Shown: positions 6,775-15,285, counted from the stretch's first letter. The stretch: 33,513 nt of DNA from JBICIG01 sp043101605 (GCA_043101605.1 JBICIG010000104.1:1-33513); one strand, 5' to 3'. Made by a program: numbers and translations. Notes: generated by a model from the sequence alone, not told the origin.

Positions 6775-7530
6775 ATGACGGTCACGGACAGTCTCCTGAA
6801 GGTGTTCCAGGTCGATGAGCAGATCGAAGGGCTGCGATCGAGGCTCACCGCCGCGGAGAGGTTCCTCAAGGCACAGAGCGCACAGGTCGACGAGCTGACC
6901 GCCAAGAAGCGGGCGCTCGAGAGCCAGCTCCGCCAGTTGAGCGCGACCGCGGCCGACCGCGAGGGCGAAGCCGACACCATCCAGGCCCGGATCGACAAGC
7001 TCCGCGCCCAGATGAACGAGGCCAAGACGAACAAGGAATACCAGGCGTTCCTCGTCGAGGTGAACACGCTCAAGGCCGACAAGAGCAAGATCGATTCGCA
7101 GGCTCTTGAGCAGCTCGAGCAGATCGACGCGCTCAAGGCCGAGATCGCCGGCATCGACGAGCAGGTCGCCGAGAAGAACCGGATCGTCGAGGTCGCCCGG
7201 TCCGACCGCGACCAGCGCGAAGCGGAGATCCGGGACCGGCTCAACGAGCTCGAGGGCAAGCGTGATGCGCTGGCCGACTCGCTGCCCGGTCCCGTGCTCC
7301 AGAGCTACCGCGAGCGTCGCCGGCGTCACGAGGGCGACGAGGTCATGGCCCCGGTCGAGGTCCAGGACTTCCGCCGCCACGAGTTCACCTGCGGCTCGTG
7401 CATGATGAACATCCCCATGGAGATCGTCATGAGCCTGCTCACCGGGCAGCTCAACAACTGCTCCTGCGGCGTGTTCCTCTACCTTGAGAACGACCTGAGC
7501 GAAAAGCTCAGCGCGTCGGCGAGGAAGTAA
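6775..7530 (+). CDS. Coiled-coil protein with C-terminal zinc ribbon (CT398-like)
   Basis: A 251-residue protein. Residues about 5-185 are almost entirely charged heptad-like coiled coil (for example MNEAKTNKEYQAFLVEVNTL). A compact zinc ribbon follows, with C206-G-S-C209 and C229-S-C231-G. This layout matches the CT398-like family, whose members are often called C4-type zinc ribbon or putative nucleic-acid-binding proteins. The second pair is C-x-C rather than the commoner C-x2-C. ATG 6775 has a strong GGAGG site at 6764-6768 and an extended -10 element further up. Its 3' end overlaps the convergent permease gene by 23 bp. The molecular role is not established. Confidence 0.82.
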   Translation: MTVTDSLLKVFQVDEQIEGLRSRLTAAERFLKAQSAQVDELTAKKRALESQLRQLSATAADREGEADTIQARIDKLRAQMNEAKTNKEYQAFLVEVNTLKADKSKIDSQALEQLEQIDALKAEIAGIDEQVAEKNRIVEVARSDRDQREAEIRDRLNELEGKRDALADSLPGPVLQSYRERRRRHEGDEVMAPVEVQDFRRHEFTCGSCMMNIPMEIVMSLLTGQLNNCSCGVFLYLENDLSEKLSASARK

Positions 7531-8725
7531 GCGAGACGGGCGTCTCGGATCCGCCGCAGCAGGACTTCGCGGGGGCCGCCCCGGCGGACCGTTCGCCTCG
7601 GCTGATGCGCCGGCGAACCCGATCGGAGACATCCCGCACAAACCCGATCAGCAGGACGACCGACAGGGCCCCCGCCATGATGCTCCGGGCGAGGGGTTCG
7701 CCGTGCTCGTGCGTGACGGTGGCGTCGGGGACGAGATCGGTCGCGGCGAAGATTGCATCCAGCAGGAACCCGGCCCCGAGGGCGAACAGCGAGATGCTCA
7801 GCAGGTAGATCGCCAGGGCCCGCTTCCCAAGGTCTTGGAGCACCCAGCCCATCGTCGCGGGGTTGGTCGCCGGCCCGGCGAGCAGGAAGACCAGCGCCGC
7901 GCCGGGCGAGAGCCCCTTGGCAATCAGGGCGGCGGCGAGCGGCGTCGACGCGGTCGCACACACATACCACGGCACGCCGATCACCAGCATGAGCAACTTG
8001 GACCCCGCTGGGCCCAACGCGCCCGACTCGAGGTTCGATTCGATCCACCCCTCGGGGATCGCGACCATGATCGCGGCGCTGAGCACGATCCCCACGACGA
8101 GCCAGAGCCCGAGGTCGGCCGGGAGTTTGGCATACGAGAACCACAGCGCTTCGCGGAGGCGTTCGCCGAAGGGGGCCTGCGTCGGCGTGGCGGGCGTGCC
8201 CCCCCCACCGCAGCACGAGGCCTTGGCGGGTTCGGGCGCCGGCGCCGTCCGGCAGCAGGATCCGGGCTCGGGTTGGTCGGGCCCTCTCGAAGGCGTCTTC
8301 GGGTCTCGGTCGCCGGCCCAGCGATCGATCGAAAGCCCCGCCGCGATCGCGGTCGCGATCGCCACCAGGGGGCGGGCGATCGCCATGACCGGGCCGATCA
8401 TCGCCCAGGTGATGGAGATGCTCGGGGCGTCGACCTCGGGCGTCGCGATGGCAAAGGACGCCGAGGCGCCCTTGCCGGCCCCGCTGCGGCGCAGGCTCGC
8501 GACGGTGGGGATGACCGAGCAGGAGCAGAGCGGCATCGGGGCGCCGATGACCGCCGCCCGCGCCACCGGGCCGAGCCCCTTCCCGCCCATCACGCGGCGG
8601 AGAAGGTTCTTGGGCAGCCAGACATGGATCAGCCCCGCGATCGCGAAGCCGACGACCAGCCACACGCCGGCCTCGAGCATGATGCCCCAAAGGGCGGCCA
8701 GAAATTCGCTGAACCAGTCGAGCAT
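7508..8725 (-). CDS. SO_0444-type Cu/Zn efflux permease
   Basis: A 405-residue membrane permease of the DUF318/ArsP-like superfamily. Segments at about 10-36 and 55-130 flank the motif MPLC67-S-C69-SVIP, and the next helix carries ASASFAIATPEVDAPS. A cytoplasmic linker (about 135-185) holds two Cys-Cys pairs (157-158 and 171-172), and a further CC pair (389-390) lies near the C terminus. Such cysteine pairs suit soft-metal handling and match the SO_0444 family, proposed to export copper or zinc. The C-terminal half has four more membrane segments with PWYVCATASTPLAAALI and AGPATNPATMGW. It lies 110 bp downstream of the FHA gene. Confidence 0.8.
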   Translation of the reverse strand: MLDWFSEFLAALWGIMLEAGVWLVVGFAIAGLIHVWLPKNLLRRVMGGKGLGPVARAAVIGAPMPLCSCSVIPTVASLRRSGAGKGASASFAIATPEVDAPSISITWAMIGPVMAIARPLVAIATAIAAGLSIDRWAGDRDPKTPSRGPDQPEPGSCCRTAPAPEPAKASCCGGGGTPATPTQAPFGERLREALWFSYAKLPADLGLWLVVGIVLSAAIMVAIPEGWIESNLESGALGPAGSKLLMLVIGVPWYVCATASTPLAAALIAKGLSPGAALVFLLAGPATNPATMGWVLQDLGKRALAIYLLSISLFALGAGFLLDAIFAATDLVPDATVTHEHGEPLARSIMAGALSVVLLIGFVRDVSDRVRRRISRGERSAGAAPAKSCCGGSETPVSLTSSPTR

Positions 8726-8744
8726 GACGCAGACCCTCGACCCG

Positions 8745-8750
8745 ATCGTA
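8745..8750 (-). promoter_or_regulatory. Possible -10 hexamer (TACGAT) for the permease gene
   Basis: On the minus strand TACGAT lies 19 nt before ATG 8725. This is weaker than the tightly spaced hexamers elsewhere, and the gene could also be read through from the FHA gene. Confidence 0.3.
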
Positions 8751-8835
8751 GACCGATCGTCGATCGGCCGGATCGCGGATCGTCCAGCACGACACCGGAC
8801 GGGATCGCCGTCATTTCACCCGGATGCATTGGGGT

Positions 8836-9306
8836 TCAGAGCTTGGGCTGCTCGTCGTCGTCGTCGGAGAGATCGAAGTCGAAATCCGAGACGCTGGTGC
8901 CGTCGGAGACATCGCCCAACTCGGCGAGGATGCTCTCGGTGATGTCGTCGCGGTCCTCGTCGTCGGCCGTGGCGGCGGGTGATCCGCCCGCGGCGAAGGG
9001 GATTTCCTTCGGCTGCCCGTCGATGCGGACCATGAACCGCTGCTCGCCCAGAACCAGCAGGTCGCCGGCATGAAGCTCGGCTTCCTCGACCCGCTTGTCG
9101 TTGACGAAGGTGCCGTTGGACGAGCCGAGATCCTTGACCTTGAGCTTTCCGTTGGCCTGAATGATGGCGCAGTGGCGGCGGGAAACATCGGGAACCGGGA
9201 TGCGGACCTGGCACCCGACATCGCGCCCGATCGTCGCCGACCCGCTCCGGATGGGCGCTTCGGCGGTCGAGCCGTCTTTCTTGATCAGGACGAGGCTGAC
9301 ATTCAC
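8836..9306 (-). CDS. FHA-domain protein
   Basis: A 156-residue protein with one forkhead-associated domain (about 1-98), which binds phosphothreonine peptides. The signature residues are present: I-G-R-D near 27-29, S-R-R-H near 43-46 and S-S-N-G-T-F-V-N near 62-69. The C-terminal third is a flexible acidic tail ending in an Asp-rich run. The start is GTG at 9306, with GAGAGGA upstream. It is divergent from hemW and may be co-transcribed with the permease. It probably acts as a cytoplasmic adaptor for Ser/Thr kinases; no kinase is encoded nearby. Confidence 0.88.
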   Translation of the reverse strand: MNVSLVLIKKDGSTAEAPIRSGSATIGRDVGCQVRIPVPDVSRRHCAIIQANGKLKVKDLGSSNGTFVNDKRVEEAELHAGDLLVLGEQRFMVRIDGQPKEIPFAAGGSPAATADDEDRDDITESILAELGDVSDGTSVSDFDFDLSDDDDEQPKL

Positions 9307-9360
9307 GGCGGTCGCATCCTCTCGATCTCATGCCCGGATCGCCGACCCGGATAGCCCAAG

Positions 9361-10608
9361 ATGCCGGACCATACCCGTTTAGCAATCCTCGGGCAACGGG
9401 CCCCGGGCGACAAGCCCTGGCTCTCGGACCTGCTCCCGCCCCCGGACGCCCCCCGGGCCCGGTCGCTCTACCTTCACATCCCTTTCTGCTTCCACAAGTG
9501 CCACTACTGCGACTTCTACAGCATCGTCGACTCCCGGGACCGCCAGGCCCGGTTCACCGACCGGCTCATCCGCGAGATCGCCGCGATCGGGCCGTGGCTC
9601 CTGCCGCTCGACACCCTGTTCATCGGCGGCGGGACCCCCACCCTCCTCCGCCCGGACCTCTGGGAACCGCTGCTCGCCGCCCTTGCCCCGTGGCTCCGCC
9701 CCGGTGATGGCGACACCCCGGAGACCGAGTTCACGGTCGAATGCAACCCCGAGACCGCGACCGCCGAGTTGATGGGCGTGCTCGCGTCGGGCGGGGTCGG
9801 CCGGGTCTCCATCGGCGCCCAGACCTTTCACCCGCGGCACCTCGAGACGCTCGAACGCTGGCACGACCCAGAAAATGTCGCGCGCGCGATCGAACTGGCC
9901 CGGGCCGCGGGGATCCGGCGGCAGTCGCTGGACCTCATCTATGCGATCCCCGGGCAGACGCTCGCCGAGGCCGAGGCCGACCTCCGCCGGGCTCTGGAAC
10001 TCGGCACTGAGCATGTGTCGGCGTACGCCCTGACCTACGAGCCCAACACCGCGATGACCAAACGCCTCGCGCGGGGCGACTTCACGCCCGCCGACGAGGA
10101 CCTCGAGGCGGACATGCAGGAGCAGGCGGCGTCGGTCTTGGCAGAGGCGGGGCTCGATCGGTACGAGGTGAGCAACTTCGCGGCACCGGGAGCCGAGTGC
10201 GCACACAACCTCGCGTACTGGCGTCAGGAGGAATGGATGGCGGCCGGCCCGAGCGCGAGCGGGCATTCCCAGGGCTGGCGGTGGAAGGTCGTGCCGAATC
10301 TGGGCGAGTATCTGGAAGGGGATCACGACGGGTTCGCACGCACGATCGACGCCGAGCCTCCGGACGCACGCCGCGCGGTCGCCGAGCGGCTGATGACCGG
10401 TCTCCGGCTGCGCGAGGGCGTCGAGATCATCGGCATCACCAGCGAGGCCGAATCGGCGCACGCCGGGGCCGCCGAGCGACTTGTCGCGGCGGCGAAGCGA
10501 TGGATCGACTCGGGGCACCTCACCGAGGACGGCGGCCGCTGGCGTCCGACCGAGGCGGGCTTCCTGATGGCCGATGGGATCGCCGCGGATCTGATGGCGC
10601 GCGTCTGA
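9361..10608 (+). CDS. hemW: Radical SAM protein HemW (heme chaperone family)
   Basis: A 415-residue radical SAM protein. The 4Fe-4S cluster motif is C43-F-H-K-C47-H-Y-C50-D-F, followed by FIGGGTPT near 88-94, VECNPET and SIGAQTF. These are shared by HemW and coproporphyrinogen dehydrogenase HemN. The length and the C-x3-C-x2-C-x-F form without HemN's extra N-terminal part favour HemW, a heme-binding chaperone that delivers heme to apoproteins. The C-terminal domain (about 290-415) contains NLAYWRQEEWMAAGPSASGH, typical of the HemN_C region. ATG 9361 lacks a clear ribosome binding site. It converges on the rluA-type gene with only 6 bp between stops. Confidence 0.88.
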   Translation: MPDHTRLAILGQRAPGDKPWLSDLLPPPDAPRARSLYLHIPFCFHKCHYCDFYSIVDSRDRQARFTDRLIREIAAIGPWLLPLDTLFIGGGTPTLLRPDLWEPLLAALAPWLRPGDGDTPETEFTVECNPETATAELMGVLASGGVGRVSIGAQTFHPRHLETLERWHDPENVARAIELARAAGIRRQSLDLIYAIPGQTLAEAEADLRRALELGTEHVSAYALTYEPNTAMTKRLARGDFTPADEDLEADMQEQAASVLAEAGLDRYEVSNFAAPGAECAHNLAYWRQEEWMAAGPSASGHSQGWRWKVVPNLGEYLEGDHDGFARTIDAEPPDARRAVAERLMTGLRLREGVEIIGITSEAESAHAGAAERLVAAAKRWIDSGHLTEDGGRWRPTEAGFLMADGIAADLMARV

Positions 10609-10614
10609 GGGGCG

Positions 10615-11442
10615 TCAGCCCTGGGCGCCATCCGCGTCGCCGCTGATCTCCGGCCCGTCGGTGACTTCCAGATCTTCGGGCTCATCGGGCGCGGGCGCGA
10701 GGTCCGGGCGTTCAAGCCCGTGCTTGCGTAGCAGGTTGCGGAGGTCGCGCGGCCACTTGGTGCGCACATCGATGGGCTTGCCGGTCGCCGGGTGCGTGAC
10801 GCAGAGGCGGTGGGCGTGGAGGGCCAGACGCGGCGAGAGCTCACGCGCGAGCTTGGGCCCATAGACCGGGTCTCCCAGCACCGTCGCGCCGATCGCGTCG
10901 AGATGGACGCGGACCTGGTGCAGCCGACCGGTGACGGGGCGGGCCTCGATGAGCGAGATCGGGCGTCCTTCCTGGAGAACGCGGTAAGCCGTCAGCGCGG
11001 GCTTGCCCCCCGCGCCGATGCGGGCGGTCTTGGTGGAGGTGTAGCGAGAGGCCCGCTCGACGCGCTCGGCGATGGGGATGCGGATGACGCCGCGCTCGCG
11101 CGACGGGGCCGCCTTGCACACCGCCCAATAGAACTTCCGCGTGGTGCGCTTCTCGAACTGGGCGCGGAGCCCGTCGTAGCCCCGGCGCGTGAGCGCGACG
11201 GCGAGCAGCCCGCTGGTCTCGCGGTCGAGCCGGTGGACGAGCCCGAAGTCGCGGGCGTTGCCGAGGTTCTGGAGTTGCGTGCCGTAGACCGCGAACAACC
11301 CGTTGAGCAGGGTGTCGGTCAGGTGCCCGACGCCCGGCTGGGTGACCAGCCCCGAGGGCTTCTCGACGATGAGCAGGTCCTCGTCCTCGTGGCAGACGCG
11401 GAAGGTGACGCGCTCGTTGGGTTCGACCGACAGGGTGGGCAT
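10615..11442 (-). CDS. RluA-family pseudouridine synthase
   Basis: A 275-residue enzyme that would isomerise uridine to pseudouridine in rRNA or tRNA. The catalytic motif G-L-V-H-R-L-D73-R-E-T-S-G carries the nucleophilic Asp. PVTGRLHQVRVHL and LHAHRLCVTHP are the other family blocks. There is no N-terminal S4 domain (only about 18 residues precede the catalytic core), and the protein ends in an acidic tail of about 25 residues. I chose ATG 11442 (MPTLSVEP); the open frame upstream is low-complexity and overlaps the gene before it. It lies 67 bp downstream of the 6PGL-like gene and is probably co-transcribed with it. The exact RNA target cannot be told. Confidence 0.88.
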   Translation of the reverse strand: MPTLSVEPNERVTFRVCHEDEDLLIVEKPSGLVTQPGVGHLTDTLLNGLFAVYGTQLQNLGNARDFGLVHRLDRETSGLLAVALTRRGYDGLRAQFEKRTTRKFYWAVCKAAPSRERGVIRIPIAERVERASRYTSTKTARIGAGGKPALTAYRVLQEGRPISLIEARPVTGRLHQVRVHLDAIGATVLGDPVYGPKLARELSPRLALHAHRLCVTHPATGKPIDVRTKWPRDLRNLLRKHGLERPDLAPAPDEPEDLEVTDGPEISGDADGAQG

Positions 11443-11509
11443 GCGGGGCAATCCAAGGCGCGCCGCGGGGCTGCCGACTGGAACGAAGCCGGAACCGACG
11501 CCGAATCGC

Positions 11510-12232
11510 CTACGCCGGGTCCGGGCACGCATCGCGATCGAGGTACCACCGCAGTTCGCCGCCGATCGGGGCCAGCCGGCGGGCGAGCCCGCGGCGGTCC
11601 TCGCCCAAAAGCTCGGCGATGCGGGCTCGGGCTCCCGAACCGGTCGCAAAGACCGCGACGAACCGGCACGCGGTAACCAGCCTGGGCGTGATGCTGACGA
11701 GCTCTTCGCTCTGGAACACGAGCCGATCGTCGGTCCCGCCGAGCGTCCCGGCGCAGTCGAGCGTGAGCAGGGCGTAATCGAGCCGATCGTGCCCCTTCTC
11801 CCGCCACTGCAGGGCTTCCTGCAGTTCGTCCTCGTAGAGCCGGGCGGCGTCGGGCTCGGCCCCGGGGATCGGGTGCACCTGTCCCGATGGGATGCCCGAA
11901 TGCTCCATCAGCCACCCCGCGACCGACGCGAAGCGGCTCTGCGGGTCGCTCGCGCTGGTGCGGCTTTCCTGGGTGAGCCACAGGTGCGTCCGCGTCCACG
12001 GGAATTCGCGGAGCTGCGGGTCGTACATCAGCCGACGGTAAAGCGGCGCGGGGTCGGGCCCGCCCGAGGCGGCGAAATGGAAGTCCCCGAACGACCGCGA
12101 GCACGCCAAGGCCTGGAAGAGCAGGTCGGCGGCGACCGCGTCGATCACCTCGTCGCGCGAGGCCCGCACGATGACCTTGCCCGGCAGGTCGGGCAGCGTC
12201 GGTTCGGGTTCGAGGCCGTAGCCCTCCGCCAT
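11510..12232 (-). CDS. 6-phosphogluconolactonase-like protein with degenerate active site
   Basis: A 240-residue protein with the overall layout of the 6-phosphogluconolactonase / glucosamine-6-phosphate isomerase fold. A phosphate-loop-like segment FAASGGPDPAPLY lies near residue 52, THLWLTQES replaces the usual D-E-R strand, and SGIPSGQVHPIPG matches the next block. The catalytic G-x-G-x-D-G-H loop is replaced by LLTLDCAGTLGGTDD, which has no His. Catalysis as a standard lactonase is therefore doubtful. It is divergent from thiE and probably co-transcribed with the pseudouridine synthase gene. I am fairly sure of the fold and unsure of the function. Confidence 0.7.
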   Translation of the reverse strand: MAEGYGLEPEPTLPDLPGKVIVRASRDEVIDAVAADLLFQALACSRSFGDFHFAASGGPDPAPLYRRLMYDPQLREFPWTRTHLWLTQESRTSASDPQSRFASVAGWLMEHSGIPSGQVHPIPGAEPDAARLYEDELQEALQWREKGHDRLDYALLTLDCAGTLGGTDDRLVFQSEELVSITPRLVTACRFVAVFATGSGARARIAELLGEDRRGLARRLAPIGGELRWYLDRDACPDPA

Positions 12233-12238
12233 CGGGGG

Positions 12239-12244
12239 ATTCTC
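12239..12244 (-). promoter_or_regulatory. Possible -10 hexamer (GAGAAT) 6 nt before the 6PGL-like start
   Basis: On the minus strand GAGAAT ends 6 nt before ATG 12232, with no ribosome binding site. It deviates from TAnnnT in the first base but keeps the common spacing. Confidence 0.35.
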
Positions 12245-12321
12245 GCCGGTTCCGGGTCGGGATGCCACCCCCCCACCAAAGCCGGCGGGCGGTGGTTGGT
12301 GGGATGGCAAGCGCGGCGGTC

Positions 12322-12327
12322 TAGCAT
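12322..12327 (+). promoter_or_regulatory. -10 hexamer (TAGCAT) 5 nt before the thiE start
   Basis: TAGCAT ends 5 nt before ATG 12333 and no ribosome binding site intervenes, so the thiE mRNA is predicted to be leaderless. No thiamine (TPP) riboswitch fits in the 100-bp divergent gap. Confidence 0.5.
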
Positions 12328-12332
12328 CGGCG

Positions 12333-13394
12333 ATGCGTGGATCGACCGAGCGAATCGTGGACGCGAACGCGAACCGGGCGCGGGAAGCGCTCCGGACGCT
12401 CGAGGACCTCGCGCGGTTTGTGCTGAACGACGCCACTCTCGCCGAGGGATGCAAAGGGGCACGCCACGACCTGCGGGCGGCGGTCGAGGACCTGCCCATC
12501 GACACGAGCCGGCGCCTGGCCGCTCGCGATGCGGCTGGCGATCCGGGGCGATTGATCGAGACGCGTGCCGAGCAGGAACGGGCGTCGATGCGGGCGGTCG
12601 CGCTCGCCGCCGGGGCGCGGGCGGGCGAGGCCTTGCGCTCGCTGGAGGAAGCGGCCAAGCTGCTGGGCGGCGTCGGACGGGCGTTCGAAGCGATCCGCTA
12701 CCGCGTCTACGACCTCGAGAAGCACATCGCCCTTTCGTTCGGGGCCGGGCGAGGGACTCAGTGGAGGCTGTGCGTGCTCATCACCGAGGAAGCCTGCTCG
12801 CCCGCGGGCGGGTCGGCACGGGACTGGTCGCGCGTCGCCGAGTTGGCGATCGAGGGAGGGGCCGACTGCGTGCAGCTCCGCGAGAAGGACCTTCCGGATC
12901 GCACACGGCTCGTTCGGGCGCGGCGACTCGTCGAGATCGCGCGGGCCGGCGGCGCGTCGTGCATCATCAACGACTCTGTCTCGCTCGCGCTCGCGTCGGG
13001 AGCCGACGGCGTGCACCTGGGGCAGGACGATCTCCCGCTCGCCGACGCCCGGGCCATCGCGGGGGATCGGCTGCTCATCGGCGTGAGCACCTCGAACATG
13101 GAGCACGCGCGGGCCGCGGCCGCGGGCGGCGCGGATGTCTGCGGACTCGGACCGATGTTCCCCAGTTCGACCAAGCCCAAGCCGGCGCTCGCCGGGCCCG
13201 AGTATCTGTCGGCCTACCTCGCCGACCCCGCCTCCGCCCGCGTCCCGCACCTGGCGATCAGCGGGATCACCGCTGACAACCTGCCGGGCCTGGTCGAGCG
13301 GGGCTGCCGGGGGATCGCGGTCTGCGGGGCGGTCTGCGGGCGTGACGATCCGCGGGCCGCCGCGGCGGAGCTCGTCGCGATTCTGCGGGACTGA
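12333..13394 (+). CDS. thiE: Thiamine-phosphate synthase with extra N-terminal domain
   Basis: A 353-residue two-part protein. Residues about 1-140 form the helical domain that precedes ThiE in some bacteria (DANANRAREALRTLEDLARF). Residues about 145-350 are the ThiE TIM barrel, which couples the thiazole and pyrimidine phosphates to make thiamine phosphate. ThiE motifs are QLREKD, NDSVSLALASGADGVHLGQ, GVSTSN and GLGPMFPSSTKP, with the phosphate-binding AISGIT and IAVCGAV near the end. It is divergent from the 6PGL-like gene, appears leaderless and converges on the PEP-CTERM gene. No other thiamine gene lies in the window. Confidence 0.9.
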   Translation: MRGSTERIVDANANRAREALRTLEDLARFVLNDATLAEGCKGARHDLRAAVEDLPIDTSRRLAARDAAGDPGRLIETRAEQERASMRAVALAAGARAGEALRSLEEAAKLLGGVGRAFEAIRYRVYDLEKHIALSFGAGRGTQWRLCVLITEEACSPAGGSARDWSRVAELAIEGGADCVQLREKDLPDRTRLVRARRLVEIARAGGASCIINDSVSLALASGADGVHLGQDDLPLADARAIAGDRLLIGVSTSNMEHARAAAAGGADVCGLGPMFPSSTKPKPALAGPEYLSAYLADPASARVPHLAISGITADNLPGLVERGCRGIAVCGAVCGRDDPRAAAAELVAILRD

Positions 13395-13442
13395 GTGTCT
13401 CGGAGCAAGGCGCAAGGGACGCGAGCGCAGCGCGCAAACACG

Positions 13443-13467
13443 CCGCCCGGAGTGGTTCCCCGGGCGG
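13443..13467. terminator. Hairpin between convergent thiE and PEP-CTERM genes
   Basis: CCGCCCGG (13443-13450) pairs with CCGGGCGG (13460-13467) around a 9-nt loop, between two convergent genes. There is no T-run on either side, so bidirectional termination is only suggested by position. Confidence 0.4.
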
Positions 13468-13506
13468 GCGATGATCGGAACGGTTTCAGGCGGCGACGTT
13501 TCGCGC

Positions 13507-14109
13507 TCAGCCGCGCCGATGGCGCGGAGCGAGCAGGCCGGCCGCGCCGAGCAGCGCCAGCGAGCTCGGCGCGGGAACCGGCACATCGAAGACCAGGTTG
13601 TCGATCGACAGCCCGAACTCGTCGGTGATGTTCACCAGCTCGATCCGCGTCACATCGGTGTACAGCGAGAGATCCATGGGCACCTTGTCGGTGAAGTCGC
13701 CGTTGCCGATGACATCGATCGAGTCGGTCCCGCCCGCGTGCGTGACGACGAGGTTGGCGATGACGCCCGAGTCGTTGTCGGCGAGCACATCGAGGCTGAC
13801 GGCGTTGGCGGCGACGGGGAAGTCGATGAAGATGTCCGAGTCGAAGTCGCTCGCCTGCTGCGACAGCGCCGCGGTGAGGTTGTTGGGGTTGCTGCCCCCG
13901 ACGAAGCCCGAGCCCTCGAAGATCAGCAGGACCGAGTCGCTGGTCGTGCTGAAGGTCGCGTGCGGGGAGAACATGCCGTCGGTCAGGGCGGGCGGGTTGA
14001 AGCCGCCGATCTGATCGTCGAAGTCGATGGTGATGGTCTGGAGCTGGGCCCCCGCGAGCGAGCCCGCGGCGGCGATCGCAACAACAGCCAAACGCGTCGT
14101 GTTCTTCAC
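13507..14109 (-). CDS. PEP-CTERM sorting-signal protein
   Basis: A 200-residue exported protein. It begins with a signal peptide (KNTTRLAVVAIAAAGSLAGA, about residues 2-21). The body is rich in Asp, Ser and Thr and has a beta-sandwich look (TITIDFDDQIGGF, FEGSGFVGG, LVNITDEFGLSIDNLVFD). It ends with VPVPAPSSLALLGAAGLLAP and RHRRG: a short P-x-P motif, a hydrophobic helix and a basic end, as recognised by exosortase/EpsH systems. GTG 14109 is chosen as the start, since AGGA lies 8 nt upstream and it opens the signal peptide. The role is probably extracellular or envelope-associated; the specific function is unknown. Confidence 0.83.
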   Translation of the reverse strand: MKNTTRLAVVAIAAAGSLAGAQLQTITIDFDDQIGGFNPPALTDGMFSPHATFSTTSDSVLLIFEGSGFVGGSNPNNLTAALSQQASDFDSDIFIDFPVAANAVSLDVLADNDSGVIANLVVTHAGGTDSIDVIGNGDFTDKVPMDLSLYTDVTRIELVNITDEFGLSIDNLVFDVPVPAPSSLALLGAAGLLAPRHRRG

Positions 14110-14361
14110 AGTCTGATCCTCGTCATCCAAGCCAACGACGCCGCACCCCGGGACATACACCGGTCCCCCACAAAGGACGCACCGCCACCACTGATGGGAC
14201 CTTCACCATGCGCAAAGCACCCAAGGCGGACCAGCCGATCCGCAGAAATTCGCGGACCTTGCGGGATCGCCTCGCCGAAGCCCGCCCAGTTTCACAGGCC
14301 CGGGCGCGGTCGCGCGCGGCGTGCCCTTCGGGTCAGGCCTTGGCACATGAGGGCGGGCGGC

Positions 14362-15285
14362 TCAATCGAACAGGTGCTTGATCGCGTCGAGGAATCCCTG
14401 GTGCAGCGAGGGGCAGGTCTCCGACCACACCGAGCAGTCGACCGCGTTGAGGATCTTCTCGCTCGTTCGACCAAGCATGACCGCCGCCGCCTTCGACACC
14501 CGGAAGTGCGTGCCGAGTACCAGCAGGTCGGCCCCGATCTCTCGCACCAGGCGGGGCACGGCGGTCGAGGGCGAACCCTGCGCCGCGCGGACCGTCACCT
14601 CCGGGTCTCCCTCGGCCCGCACGCGCTTGATCAGCGCCTCGGCCGACTCGGTCCAGACCCGTTCGAGCCGTTCCTTGGCTTCCTCGTGCGTCAGGATCGT
14701 GTGATACCCGTGCGGGATCTCGTACGCGTGCACGAGCGTCACCGAGCCGGCGCCCAGCGAGCGGGCCAGGTCGAGCCCGCGCCGAAGCTCGACGGGGTCC
14801 TCGGCGTCGAGGTCGCACGCGATGGCGACCTTGGCGAACGAGCCGCGGAAGTCCGGGTCGACCACCAGCGTCGAGACCTGGCAGTGCCGCAGCACGCGGT
14901 CGGCGATGCTGCCCAGCCGGCCGCGCTTGAGCCCGCCGCGTCCGTAGCGACCGATGACCAGAAGGTCGGCGTCGAGGTCCTTGCGGAGCGCGAGGAGCTG
15001 CGCCTCGGGCTCGCCGCGCAGCACATGCAGCGCCGCCATCCCCGCCAGCCCGTGCGTCTTGGCGAAGAGCTCGAGCTCCTCGCGGGCGTGCTTCTCCTGC
15101 TTCTCGGCCAGGCCCGGGATCGCCCGCTCGGTCGAGGCCGACACCGGCTCGAGCACATACGCGGCGTGCAGTTCGGCCCCGAAGAGCGTGGCCATCGCCG
15201 TCGCCTGCTTCACCGCCCCGACCGACTCGGTCGAGAGCCCGGTCGCGAGCAGGATCTTCTTGATGGGTCGGAGGTCGGTCGTCAT
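14362..15285 (-). CDS. Tandem-domain universal stress protein
   Basis: A 307-residue protein of two Usp domains (about 5-150 and 155-300). The first has the ATP-binding pattern VIGRYGRGG, then G-S-I-A-D-R-V, matching G-x2-G-x9-G-S of ATP-binding Usp proteins. The second has VLGTHFRVSK, then LGRTSEKIL, a looser version. Tandem Usp proteins usually act in stress survival in the cytoplasm. ATG 15285 has GGGAA upstream; a longer open frame exists but has no conserved content. It is divergent from the first glycosylasparaginase gene. Confidence 0.88.
   Translation of the reverse strand: MTTDLRPIKKILLATGLSTESVGAVKQATAMATLFGAELHAAYVLEPVSASTERAIPGLAEKQEKHAREELELFAKTHGLAGMAALHVLRGEPEAQLLALRKDLDADLLVIGRYGRGGLKRGRLGSIADRVLRHCQVSTLVVDPDFRGSFAKVAIACDLDAEDPVELRRGLDLARSLGAGSVTLVHAYEIPHGYHTILTHEEAKERLERVWTESAEALIKRVRAEGDPEVTVRAAQGSPSTAVPRLVREIGADLLVLGTHFRVSKAAAVMLGRTSEKILNAVDCSVWSETCPSLHQGFLDAIKHLFD

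Noticed and set aside
14208..14381. A 57-codon plus-strand open frame starting MRKAPKADQP
   Set aside because: It has no ribosome binding site, is Arg/Ala-rich as expected by chance in GC-rich DNA, and its end overlaps the universal stress protein gene on the other strand.
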